Shown here piece after piece: positions 34,501 to 41,721 of a stretch of 64,000 bases of DNA. The notes under the pieces are model-generated. The model worked only from the letters and a program-made list of their open reading frames with translations, ran no database searches and was not told the DNA's origin. Numbering within the stretch: position 1 is the first letter of the stretch; the number at the start of each line of letters is the position of its first letter. This stretch comes from TH-plancto1 sp043777375 (GTDB lineage Bacteria > Planctomycetota > Planctomycetia > Planctomycetales > Planctomycetaceae), in the NCBI GenBank assembly GCA_043777375.1, contig JAYWHX010000196.1, forward strand, positions 1 through 64,000, given 5' to 3'. Both the position numbers and the translations under genes were made by a program.

Positions 34501-34995
34501 CTCTATCCCTCGGTCCGGATCACGTTGCAGATATTGAATGCCATTCCCACGGCGTTTATTGGTGGGGTTCTGGCGCTGGTGTTGTCGAACCAATCGCTGA
34601 CGGTGGCCAGCATGGTGGGCTTTGTCTCTCTGGGGGGCATTGCCGTTCGCAACGGAATTCTGCTCGTCACGCACTACTTCCATCTGATGAAGGAAGAAGG
34701 AGAAGCCTTCACCGAAGCGATGGTCTTGCGAGGCAGTCTCGAACGATTATCGCCGGTTTTGATGACGGCCCTGACGGCAGGCATCGGACTGATTCCTCTG
34801 GTCGTGAACGGCAAGAAACCGGGTCTGGAGATTCTCTACCCGGTGGCCACTGTCATCCTGGGAGGACTCATTACCTCCAGTTTCTGTGAGTTCTTGATCC
34901 ACCCAGGACTGTTCTGGAAGTTTTCCGGCAAGGATGCCGAACGACTCGTTCGCAGTGAAGGTTCCGATGAGGACATTCTGCGAACCCATGCGTAA
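31567..34995 (+). CDS. RND heavy-metal efflux pump (CusA/CzcA family)
   Basis: 1142 residues, about 90 longer than usual for the family. The order of 12 membrane helices and two porter domains is visible: N-terminal helix to LPIDVFPDLDRPRV, GGIAVAMGELVDDAIVDVEN (proton-relay Asp pair in TM4), YIVSILASLVVSLTVTPVL and FVSLGGIAVRNGILLVTHYF near the end. The extra length is an insertion of about 80 residues after ILHVGIRRRNG (residues about 145-225; SSSWLAERTGTGDNRALTV) in the first porter domain. The metal is not determined; copper/silver or cobalt/zinc/cadmium are possible. Confidence 0.93.
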   Translation: MLNAVIRIALTHRTLVLAACLFVLIYGGYLSTTLPIDVFPDLDRPRVVILTECPGLSPEEIETQITYPIETALLGAAGVEAVRSQSSQGMNVIYVEFSWTTEIRYARQVVAERLAVVTVPPGVRPQMTPPASIMGQILHVGIRRRNGPQGGDLAIIDSSSWLAERTGTGDNRALTVWNPRQRNELKSWERVNVEGVTWDAGEAKHSAAFAIDGKKYDVSFDTPLEARMDLRTTANWVIRPRLLKLPGIAEVILLGGDVKQYQVLVDPDKLQEYNVALQEVETAITSNNLNASGGFLEEGQSERPVRVIGRLGPNPAKVISDLEQVVVKVNADRSVLLGSVAEIVEGPAPKRGDGSIDGHPGVVITIVKQPHADTRMLTEEVKTAMREAEAALPADVVVETNLFQLKSFIDRGIYYVEEALVIGAVLVVIVLFLFLLNLRTTFITLTAIPLSLVITTLVFRIISKLTGQELSINVMTLGGIAVAMGELVDDAIVDVENIFRRLGENAVAAAPKPALLVVYEASKEIRSAIVFGTAVVILAFLPLFALSGVEGRLFAPLGIAYIVSILASLVVSLTVTPVLSYYLLAGSVTAHNHGDSWFLKALKWCAGIMIRFSMRNAMSLLLLTWLCVGLSVWQLTRLGADFLPKFDEGSVQINVALPGGSSLKASNEASALIDARLMTMQQTPQRLDGAIQHFARRTGRAELDEHAQPVNVGEYILTMNPDSGIDRDDFLRDLLLDLRTNVPGVEIEAEQPLSHLISHMLSGVNAQVAIKIFGDDLDKLRELSGQVRDAIVTVRGVTPPIIDPQERVNELHVVLRADDLAFHGLSREFVADFVQTALKGEAVSTVIEGQRRFDLVIKLKESIRSDAYRLGELRLELPGSRGQIRLKEVADFPTSASGPNLVNRENVRRRQTIRCNVTDRDLESAITEIEQRVRAQVLMPPGYFVEFGGQFEAQRSATRLITVLAGVSLAGIFLVLMLLYPSVRITLQILNAIPTAFIGGVLALVLSNQSLTVASMVGFVSLGGIAVRNGILLVTHYFHLMKEEGEAFTEAMVLRGSLERLSPVLMTALTAGIGLIPLVVNGKKPGLEILYPVATVILGGLITSSFCEFLIHPGLFWKFSGKDAERLVRSEGSDEDILRTHA

Positions 34996-35047
34996 CCGTG
35001 CAGGATGCAAACACTCTGTTTCTCTCTCTCGAAAAAGGACGTGCAAG

Positions 35048-35557
35048 ATGAAGTTCGCAAACACACTGAGCATGGGGTTGATGCTCGCCACTCTGGCGAT
35101 CGGATGTAACCCGCCAGCCAGCGAGCCTAAGGCCCCCACCGCTCCCACCGCTCCCACCACTCCCGCCCCAGCGGCCCCAGCAACTGCCGAACATGCTCCC
35201 CACGGTGCTGGCCCCAACGGTGGAGTGGTCTTTGACCTGGGTAAGTACCATGCAGAATTCACGGTCGATCACCCCGCGAAGGAATGCACTGTGCTGTTCG
35301 TGACGGGCGACGCTGCCGACGCTAAACCGCTCCCGGTCGCGGCCAAGGAGTTCACGCTGTCGATCAAGGAAACCAAGACCGCTGACGGGACGGTCGTCGC
35401 ACCGATGACCATCACGCTGCTACCCAAGGACGAACAGGACGGCAAGGCCGCGAAGTTCGTCGGCACTGACCCGGGGATTGGCAATGTGGCTGACTTCGCG
35501 GGGACCGTTCTCGGCGAGATCGATGGCAAGCCATCGCAGGGAGAGTTCGAAGAGTAG
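35048..35557 (+). CDS. Small exported lipoprotein of the efflux cluster
   Basis: 169 residues from ATG 35048, with AAAGGA upstream. Lipobox LATLAIGC (Cys about residue 20) is followed by a Pro/Ala/Thr-rich linker (KAPTAPTAPTTPAPAAPAT) and a compact beta domain (NGGVVFDLGKYHAEFTVDH, CTVLFVTGDAADAKPL). Planctomycete efflux clusters often carry such a lipoprotein, but I know no assigned function; metal binding or stabilising the pump are possible. A strong hairpin follows the gene. Confidence 0.75.
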   Translation: MKFANTLSMGLMLATLAIGCNPPASEPKAPTAPTAPTTPAPAAPATAEHAPHGAGPNGGVVFDLGKYHAEFTVDHPAKECTVLFVTGDAADAKPLPVAAKEFTLSIKETKTADGTVVAPMTITLLPKDEQDGKAAKFVGTDPGIGNVADFAGTVLGEIDGKPSQGEFEE

Positions 35558-35589
35558 CCGGTCGAACTCTGCGGACGACGATGAGAATT

Positions 35590-35619
35590 GATCACCGCCA
35601 GCACTTGCTGGCGGTGATC
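35590..35619 (+). terminator. Perfect 13-bp hairpin terminator
   Basis: GATCACCGCCAGC (35590-35602) and GCTGGCGGTGATC (35607-35619) form a perfect stem with a 4-base loop (ACTT), followed by CTTCTCT. It lies 30 bases after the lipoprotein stop and probably ends the cation-efflux transcript, separating it from the chromate genes. Confidence 0.7.
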
Positions 35620-35680
35620 CTTCTCTGCGGGTGACTTCCCGGAAGAACCTCACGGCCACCAGCCCCAGTAAGCGACCGAC

Positions 35681-36067
35681 ATGCTCACGACTATCGTCAA
35701 AACGTTCATCTCGGCGGCAGTCATCGTGGCTGTCTCTGAGATTTCGTCACGCTATCCCCGGCTCGGCGGCCTGTTGCTGACACTCCCCATCGTCAGCATC
35801 CTGGCATTCATCATGACCTGGACGAAGCAGGGCGAGATGGGCACCATCACTTCTCTGGCCCGCGAAACTCTGATCCTCGTCCCGCTCGGGTTGCCGTTCT
35901 TTATTCCCTTCGCGATTGCGAACCGAACCGGTCTCTCGTTCTGGCCTTCGTTCGCACTGGGAGTGCTATTGGCATCCCTGACAATCGGAGCTTGGTTTCA
36001 ATGGGGACCGAGTCTCTCGGCAGCCGCCGTCTCGGAAGCATCGAATGAATCAGCCTCGGCTCGGTGA
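35681..36067 (+). CDS. Small four-helix membrane protein (DUF3147-like)
   Basis: 128 residues with four predicted membrane helices (IVKTFISAAVIVAVSEISS, LLLTLPIVSILAFIMTW, LILVPLGLPFFIPFAIA, FALGVLLASLTIGAWF). The sequence YPRLGGLLLTLPIVSILAF matches my memory of DUF3147 proteins. No function is assigned to this family. It sits between the metal-efflux and chromate genes; whether it belongs to either is unclear. Confidence 0.75.
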   Translation: MLTTIVKTFISAAVIVAVSEISSRYPRLGGLLLTLPIVSILAFIMTWTKQGEMGTITSLARETLILVPLGLPFFIPFAIANRTGLSFWPSFALGVLLASLTIGAWFQWGPSLSAAAVSEASNESASAR

Positions 36068-36149
36068 TACTTCATCGATTTCAGGCAGTTACGGACTCTG
36101 AACTCACTCAGGCTGTGCAGATTCATGGGGAGTCGCTATCCTGCGGAAA

Positions 36150-36163
36150 GTAACCACGGTTAC
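36150..36163. promoter_or_regulatory. Perfect palindrome upstream of chrA (operator candidate)
   Basis: GTAACC and GGTTAC are separated by AC (36150-36163), 22 bases before the chrA GTG start. A perfect 14-base dyad at this place is a candidate site for a dimeric repressor, possibly one of the ChrB-related proteins encoded downstream. Confidence 0.5.
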
Positions 36164-36185
36164 ATTTCCCCAGGAGCATCCGTTC

Positions 36186-37421
36186 GTGGCAAACGCAGAC
36201 ACTTCTCTTGTCGAGACTCCCGTGATCGCTCCGGCCTACTCGCTGACGGAGTTGGTCCGCTACTTCCTGCAACTCGGGGCCATTGGCTTTGGCGGACCGG
36301 TCGCCCTGGTGGGCTACATGCACCGGGATCTGGTCGAACGCCGGAAATGGATCACGGAGGCGGAGTACAAAGAGGGGCTGACGCTGGCCCAGCTGATGCC
36401 GGGACCACTCGCAGCCCAATTGGCGATCTACCTCGGCTATGTTCACTACGGAGTCCTGGGAGCCACGCTCATTGGCGTGGCGTTCGTGATCCCCTCATTT
36501 CTGATGGTCTTGGCCTTGGGTTGGGCCTACGTGGCGTTTGGCGGAATCAGCTGGATGCAAGCCGTGTTCTACGGCGTGGGAGCGAGTGTGATCGGGATCA
36601 TCTCGATCAGTGCGTACAAACTGACCCTGAAGACGATTGGCCAGAACGGACTGCTGTGGGCGATCTATTTGATCAGCGCTGCGGCGACGATCGTGACCGA
36701 GACGGAGAACGTGCTGTTCTTCCTCGGAGCAGGACTGATCGTGTGGGCTGTTCGCACAACTCCCTGGAAGCGATCGGCAACGACCGCTTCCGGTTTTGCT
36801 TTACCCGCCTTGGCAGTGATACCGGCAGCGAAGGCGACATTGAGCGAACTGCTCACTCAGATTGCGATGTTCTTCACCAAGGCTGGTGCGTTCGTGTTCG
36901 GGAGTGGACTGGCCATTATCCCCTTCTTGTACGGCGGAGTGGTGAAAGAGTACGGCTGGCTGAATGATCAAGAGTTTCTGGATGCGGTCGCGGTGGCGAT
37001 GATTACACCGGGGCCGGTTGTCATCACAGTGGGATTCATCGGATACATCGTGACTGGTCGTGGGACTGATTTCTGGACCGGCTTCGCGGGTGCCTCTGTG
37101 GCGGCCTTGGCCACATTTCTTCCTTGCTATCTATTCACCGTCATCCCAGCCCCCTACTTTAAGAAGCATGGCCAGCGACCGGGCATCATCGCCTTTGTCG
37201 ATGGCGTGACCGCAGCTGCTGTGGGAGCGATCGCGGGAGCCTGTGTGGTCCTGGGTAGACGGACCATATTTGAAAGCGGCTGGACCCCAGAGATTCCCAA
37301 GGTGGTGATCCTATTGGTGACGATCGGTTTGCTGCTGAAGTTCAAAAAACTCCCCGAGCCGATCGTCGTATTGGGCGCAGCCCTGATTGGTCTGCTCATT
37401 TTCCCGTTCGTCCGTTCATGA
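36186..37421 (+). CDS. chrA: Chromate transporter ChrA
   Basis: 411 residues from GTG 36186, with AGGAG about 10 bases upstream. It is a bidomain (long-chain) CHR-family exporter that removes chromate from the cytoplasm. Both halves show the family motif: FLQLGAIGFGGPVALVGYMH with LAQLMPGPLAAQLAIYLGY in the first, and FFTKAGAFVFGSGLAIIPFL with AVAMITPGPVVITVGFIGYI in the second. About ten membrane helices are predicted. It is coupled to the ChrB N-terminal-domain gene by ATGA (37418-37421). Confidence 0.95.
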   Translation: MANADTSLVETPVIAPAYSLTELVRYFLQLGAIGFGGPVALVGYMHRDLVERRKWITEAEYKEGLTLAQLMPGPLAAQLAIYLGYVHYGVLGATLIGVAFVIPSFLMVLALGWAYVAFGGISWMQAVFYGVGASVIGIISISAYKLTLKTIGQNGLLWAIYLISAAATIVTETENVLFFLGAGLIVWAVRTTPWKRSATTASGFALPALAVIPAAKATLSELLTQIAMFFTKAGAFVFGSGLAIIPFLYGGVVKEYGWLNDQEFLDAVAVAMITPGPVVITVGFIGYIVTGRGTDFWTGFAGASVAALATFLPCYLFTVIPAPYFKKHGQRPGIIAFVDGVTAAAVGAIAGACVVLGRRTIFESGWTPEIPKVVILLVTIGLLLKFKKLPEPIVVLGAALIGLLIFPFVRS

Positions 37422-37870
37422 CTGGGGAGCGAACCGTGATGCCCTGGTTGCTTCTCGTTTATCGAATTCCTCGCGAGCCAGCGGCAGGGAGAGTCTTCGT
37501 TTGGCGAAAGCTGAAGCAGCTCGGGGCGATTGCCCTTCAGGATGCGATCTGGGTTTTGCCGCGAACCTCCCGCACTCAAGAGCTGTTCCAATGGCTGGCC
37601 GCTGAAATCACCGAACTGCAAGGCGAGGCCACGCTCTGGGAGGCAGATCAACTGTACGCCACCAACGAAGAGGCCATCCGGCGTCAGTTTGAGGAACCAG
37701 TGGAAACTGAATACCGGGAAATCCTGGCAGCCTTGAAGAAGAAGGACCGCGACCTGTCAGCACTCTCTCAACGATTTCAGGACGCCAGTCTGAGAGACTA
37801 CTTCGCGTGTGAACTGGGACCGAAGGTGAGAGAGAAACTGCTCGCGACCGGGGGAGGGAACGCAACATGA
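37418..37870 (+). CDS. ChrB N-terminal-domain protein
   Basis: 150 residues from ATG 37418 (coupled by ATGA); Met8 at 37439 is an alternative that aligns better with the family start MPWLLL. The sequence WLLLVYRIPREPAAGRVFVW, then LQDAIWVLPRTSRTQELFQW and DRDLSALSQRFQDA match the N-terminal domain of ChrB, the chromate-responsive regulator of chrA in Proteobacteria. Here it is a separate protein from its C-terminal domain, which occurs downstream in two copies. Confidence 0.85.
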   Translation: MTGERTVMPWLLLVYRIPREPAAGRVFVWRKLKQLGAIALQDAIWVLPRTSRTQELFQWLAAEITELQGEATLWEADQLYATNEEAIRRQFEEPVETEYREILAALKKKDRDLSALSQRFQDASLRDYFACELGPKVREKLLATGGGNAT

Positions 37871-38292
37871 AATGGGTGACTTGGGAGAACGTCGGTGTTG
37901 ATCGCATGGGCTGTGTTTGGCTGATTCTGCGTGAGGTCGATCCACAGGCAGAGTTCCAATTCGTGCCTCGCGGGAGTTCACTTCCCACGGACGCAGAGCC
38001 GTTTGATGTTCCCGGTGTGCGATTCTCGCATCACGGCGGACACTGTTCGTTTCATGCACTCGTCGAATATTACAAGCTGACTGATCCCATTCTGCACCGG
38101 ATCGCACGGATCATCGACGAGGCGGACACGGTGCAGTCAGTTCGTGTTGAGCCCGCAGCTGCTGGACTGGATCTGATTTGTGAGGGACTGCGACTGACCA
38201 GCCCTGACGATCATGTCGCCATCGAGAGTGGCCGAGTCGTCTACGACGCACTATATGCTCGCTTGTCTCAAAACTCTGGAGAACTCCCATGA
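37867..38292 (+). CDS. ChrB C-terminal-domain protein, copy 1
   Basis: 141 residues, overlapping the previous gene by ATGA (37867-37870). It matches the chromate resistance domain of ChrB: MKWVTWENVGVDRMGCVWLI, FSHHGGHCSFHALVEYY, then VVYDALYARL. Compared with copy 2 (VACPWLI, THDGPLCSF) it has GCVWLI and FSHHGGHCSF, so key positions differ and the two may have diverged in function. Together with the N-terminal protein it probably senses chromate and controls chrA; this is inferred from ChrB. Confidence 0.85.
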   Translation: MKWVTWENVGVDRMGCVWLILREVDPQAEFQFVPRGSSLPTDAEPFDVPGVRFSHHGGHCSFHALVEYYKLTDPILHRIARIIDEADTVQSVRVEPAAAGLDLICEGLRLTSPDDHVAIESGRVVYDALYARLSQNSGELP

Positions 38293-38750
38293 AGTGGATC
38301 ACTCGCGAACGTCCCAAAATCGATCGTGTCGCCTGCCCCTGGTTGATTGCGAAGTTCATCGACCAGTCACCAGAGTTCCTGTTCGTACCAGCGGATCAGG
38401 TTCACACTCAGGCGGCTGCGACCGGAGCCATCCCCTACGATGTGGCGGGGGTCGAGCTGACGCATGATGGCCCACTGTGCAGCTTCGATAAGTTCCTGAA
38501 GAAGTACACCCTCACTGATCCGTCACTGCTCGATCTGGCAGTGATTGTCAGAGGTGCAGATACCGACCGACTTGATCTCGCTCCGCAGTGTGCAGGACTG
38601 CTCGCGATCTCACTTGGACTGTCGCACAACTTCAGTCACGACCACGAACAACTGAAACATGGCTTTGTGATGTACGACGCGCTCTACTCGTGGCTGCAAC
38701 ATGCCCGAGGCGAGAAGCACGACTGGAATCCCCAACGACGCAGCCAGTAA
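38289..38750 (+). CDS. ChrB C-terminal-domain protein, copy 2
   Basis: 153 residues, coupled to copy 1 by ATGA (38289-38292). It has the canonical pattern: MKWITRERPKIDRVACPWLI, VELTHDGPLCSFDKFLKKY, DLAVIVRGADTDRLDLAPQC, then HGFVMYDALYSWLQ. The duplication of this domain as two adjacent cistrons is the odd feature. The gene is followed by a Tat-exported superoxide dismutase, which fits protection against radicals formed during chromate reduction. Confidence 0.85.
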   Translation: MKWITRERPKIDRVACPWLIAKFIDQSPEFLFVPADQVHTQAAATGAIPYDVAGVELTHDGPLCSFDKFLKKYTLTDPSLLDLAVIVRGADTDRLDLAPQCAGLLAISLGLSHNFSHDHEQLKHGFVMYDALYSWLQHARGEKHDWNPQRRSQ

Positions 38751-38784
38751 CTGCGCCGGATCAAGTGTTTGCAAGGAGTCTGCG

Positions 38785-39486
38785 ATGAGTACTGTCAACC
38801 GACGACATTTTATGTTCGCATCCTCGGGAGCAGTGGCAGGAGCGATCGTCGTTCCCGGTCTGCTGGAAGCCGACGAGACGACACCGGGCCAATTCGCTCA
38901 GAGCGGCTGGGCGACTGGCCAGCCGAAGCCACTCAAACACAAGGAGATTCCCTGCTTTCTCAGTGCGGCACAGATCGCACCGCACCATACCGCACACTAC
39001 GGAGGGGCACTCAAGGCAGTCCTTGCGGCGGACGCCAAGCTCGAAGAGTCGACCAAGTCGGGCACAGCGGTCGATCCCGCAGCCTTTGCCCATCTCAAGC
39101 GGACCATTAACAGCCGGGGGAACAGTGTCATTCTCCATGAGTTCTACTTCGACGGTCTGTCACCGAAAGCCGCCGATCCGCATCCCGAATTGCGAGCCGC
39201 GATTGAGCAGCGGTTCGGCTCGATGGAAAAATGGTCAGCCGATTTCATCGCTTCTGCCAAGGAAGCTGCGGGCTGGACGATGCTTGTGAAGCATCCGGTG
39301 AACGGCAAGCTCTACAACGTGGTCAGTGACGAACACGCGATGGGCGTACTGTGGATGGCCGCTCCGCTCATCGTGATCGACACCTATGAACACGCCTTCT
39401 ACATCGACTATCAGAACCGCAAGGCCGAATACATCGAGAAGTTCATGTCCCACATCGATTGGGAAACCGCGAACCGTCGTGGGTGA
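38785..39486 (+). CDS. Tat-exported Fe/Mn superoxide dismutase
   Basis: 233 residues from ATG 38785, with AAGGAG (38773-38778) 6 bases upstream. The N-terminus is a Tat-type signal (NRRHFMFASSGAVAGAIVV). The mature part has the Fe/Mn SOD ligands: His in APHHTAHYGG (about 67), His118 in VILHEFYFDG, and Asp199/His203 in VIDTYEHAFYIDY. Folding in the cytoplasm before export suits metal loading. It closes the chromate operon and would remove superoxide at the cell surface or periplasm. Confidence 0.92.
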   Translation: MSTVNRRHFMFASSGAVAGAIVVPGLLEADETTPGQFAQSGWATGQPKPLKHKEIPCFLSAAQIAPHHTAHYGGALKAVLAADAKLEESTKSGTAVDPAAFAHLKRTINSRGNSVILHEFYFDGLSPKAADPHPELRAAIEQRFGSMEKWSADFIASAKEAAGWTMLVKHPVNGKLYNVVSDEHAMGVLWMAAPLIVIDTYEHAFYIDYQNRKAEYIEKFMSHIDWETANRRG

Positions 39487-39677
39487 TCTCCTTTCTACCG
39501 ATTCACATGACACTTGTGAAGATCGGCGGCGGCAAGAGACGGAGGCGGCTTTAGGGACGGAAGTGTCTACTTCGTTGAACTCAATGGTCGGGCTGCCCCG
39601 CATTATATGGCGTAGACGACCTCAGCCATCCGCCCTGAATGGCCTGGACACGATTGACAACTGTGGCAAAGTACGTC

Positions 39678-40217
39678 TCATTGTGGTAACGTATAGTAAC
39701 CCGCTCTTGCAGATCCAACAAACCGCAATAGACCTTCACCTTTCATGGCAGAAAGATCTCTTTTTGCTGTAGTGGACGAGCAGCCGAAACGGTCGATGAG
39801 GTGTCGAATCTGGAGTTGGATGCCCTGTTTCAATTGCGAGAGCGCCCAACCCTGGCGTTCGTTCAGATCGCTGGCCAGTAACTTGTCTGAGGCGGCCTGT
39901 TCTTCCCGCTCGGCGACTTCTGTTTCGGCGAGGGCATTGCTGTCGTGCATAGAGACACTGGTTCCAGATTCGATAGTGATCCACTCCTGCAACCGATACC
40001 CCGGACCGCCGCTGGCGATGATCGAGGTTCGTTCGCAGGTGATGTTGGCTTCTTCCAAAAGCCTCTGGGCGACTTTGTTGCGGAACTCCAGCACTTGGCT
40101 GGCGATGCCGTTTTGGCCGCAGTCGGAACCGAGGCGCTCCATCAGATCGGAACCGGCGTAGGCGACGAAATGGCCGTTGGGGCGATTCTCGGACAGCAGC
40201 GTCAGAATCTGGTGCAT
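39678..40217 (-). pseudogene. Truncated duplicate of the response-regulator C-terminus
   Basis: 179 codons that match the C-terminal half of the full response regulator at 43048-44157 (both read GSDLMERLGSDCGQNGIASQ and ALSQLKQG(I/V)QLQIRHLIDR). The receiver domain is absent: similarity ends abruptly near 40218 after GGTGCATCA, where unrelated sequence begins. The nucleotide copies (about 39740-40218 and 43140-43626) look around 90% identical and are in the same orientation. It has no proper start and is probably a remnant of a duplication or of cassette insertion; expression as a DNA-binding fragment from Met1 cannot be excluded. Confidence 0.8.
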
Positions 40218-40219
40218 CA

Positions 40220-40402
40220 GCTGTCCCCTGTGCGATCAAACTGTGCGAGGCGTACTGGGAGATTGCAGCAAAGCAGCGAACTGGCCGCAATGAGCACACT
40301 CGCCGCTTTGCGGCAGACCTGATTTGGCAATGTGCCTGGGATGTCATCGATGACATCCTTCTGATCGCGGAAATGCATGCTCGCTTGACCGCAAAGCATT
40401 AA
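40220..40402 (+). pseudogene. 3' fragment of an unidentified rightward gene
   Basis: From the breakpoint of the truncated regulator, the + strand reads open in one frame as AIKLCEAYWEIAAKQRTGRN, then FAADLIWQCAWDVIDDILLI and stops at TAA 40400-40402. The amphipathic helical pattern looks coding, but there is no start codon, so it is likely a decapitated gene end carried in with the restriction cassette. Family unknown. Confidence 0.4.
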
Positions 40403-40420
40403 GTCGGCACGAAAGGCAAC

Positions 40421-40510
40421 ATGATCAACCCCGATCATACTCTCGAATGGACGGCCAAGGCCAGCCGGTTGGCGAGCCAGATTCACCGTGCATTCGGAGA
40501 GAGGATTTGA
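40421..40510 (+). CDS. Possible 29-residue small protein
   Basis: ATG 40421 follows GAAAGGCAAC (AAAGG, spacing 5). It encodes MINPDHTLEWTAKASRLASQ and ends FGERI at TGA 40508. A terminator-like hairpin follows 34 bases later, which supports a short rightward transcript. It may be the end of the same lost gene region as the preceding fragment. Whether it is translated is unknown. Confidence 0.35.
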   Translation: MINPDHTLEWTAKASRLASQIHRAFGERI

Positions 40511-40543
40511 CTGAGCATGCACAGTACATCAACCTGCCCCAAT

Positions 40544-40576
40544 GCCCTCGATGCGACTGTCGCGCCGAGGGCTTTT
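40544..40576 (+). terminator. Rho-independent terminator, rightward
   Basis: GCCCTCG (40544-40550) and CGAGGGC (40566-40572) form a perfect 7-bp stem with a 15-base loop, followed by TTTT. It would end rightward transcripts of the small ORFs to its left and shield the leftward methyltransferase gene. Confidence 0.55.
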
Positions 40577-40665
40577 CCGTTGCGCAGGACGGGCTCATGA
40601 ACAGACGCGGCGATCGGACCACCTTGGCTGCCAGCAGCCAATCGAATCGTCCAACGTCTTCCAGT

Positions 40666-41649
40666 TCAATCGGGAAACCGAAACTTGCTCGCTTCGAGGT
40701 ATTCTTCTCTGAGATCCATCGCGATCCATCGGCGGTTGAGCCTCTCTGCCACTGCGCCAGATGTGTTCGAACCGGCGAATGGGTCAACCACGAGGTCGCC
40801 AGATTCGGTGAGAAGGTTGATGAAAAACTCCGGAAGCGCTGCGGGGAAGCGAGCCGGGTGAATCTTGATCCCCGCTTCCTTGCATCTGACAGTGTATTGG
40901 TCGTTCGCCGAGTTGTTGCCAAACTTGAGGACATCTTCCGGTGTCGTATCGTTCTCGACCAAATTTGAAGGAATTGAACCGCCAGCGTCGATCTTGTCGA
41001 AACCTGCTCGAATCACATGGCCTGAAGGTCGGACGGTCTCACGAACCTTTCGCGCGTTGAGCCGGAGCATGTCCTTGCTGTAGGGCTTCAATACATTGAG
41101 ATTCGAAGCCTTAGGCCATTCCGTTTTGCTCAGCCACCAGATGTACTCGACGGAATCCTTAACGCGAATCCTACGCACCGTCACCCACTCGGCCGGAGCG
41201 GGCATCTTCGCAGGGTTGTACCAGAACAGTTCTTGAGCGAGATGAAGCCCGATCTGTTCGACGAGCGCGACCAACAACTTGAAGTGGTAGATCGATCGTG
41301 TGGGAGCCCCCTTGTTGTAGCTCCCGCCGATATTCAGCACAAAACTTCCGTCATCGGTCAGAACACGGCGAATCTCCGTAGCGAACGGAAGAAACCAGTC
41401 AACATACTCGTGCTTTTCAGCGTTTCCGTATTCCTTTTTGAAGTGCAATGCATACGGTGGCGATGTCACGACCAGATTGACGCTGCCGGTCGGAATCTTC
41501 TTCAGCAATTCGAGGGAATCACCAGCAAACGCGGCTCCCAGCTCGGTTGTGTAGAAGGGATCGACATCGAGAATTGCAGGTGGTATCGAATCCGCGTTGA
41601 ACAGCAGCTTCGATTGGCGACGGGCGGAGGTCTTTGATTTCGTGGGCAT
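40666..41649 (-). CDS. N4/N6 amino-group DNA methyltransferase of an R-M pair
   Basis: 327 residues from ATG 41649, with GGAG 6 bases upstream (41706 is a poorer start). The catalytic motif TSPPYAL (near residue 75) precedes the SAM-binding motif VVDPFAGSNTSGA (near 285), so it is a beta-class amino methyltransferase; S-PPY favours N4-cytosine. It should protect the site cut by the adjacent nuclease. It lies 73 bases downstream of the SacI-type endonuclease gene on the same strand. The target sequence cannot be read from the protein. Confidence 0.9.
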   Translation of the reverse strand: MPTKSKTSARRQSKLLFNADSIPPAILDVDPFYTTELGAAFAGDSLELLKKIPTGSVNLVVTSPPYALHFKKEYGNAEKHEYVDWFLPFATEIRRVLTDDGSFVLNIGGSYNKGAPTRSIYHFKLLVALVEQIGLHLAQELFWYNPAKMPAPAEWVTVRRIRVKDSVEYIWWLSKTEWPKASNLNVLKPYSKDMLRLNARKVRETVRPSGHVIRAGFDKIDAGGSIPSNLVENDTTPEDVLKFGNNSANDQYTVRCKEAGIKIHPARFPAALPEFFINLLTESGDLVVDPFAGSNTSGAVAERLNRRWIAMDLREEYLEASKFRFPD

Positions 41650-41721
41650 TTTGTTCTCCAGGAGGCGATCGAGATTTGTGAACGGCCTGAGATCAGGCGC
41701 GATCACTCCCGCAACGTCAAG

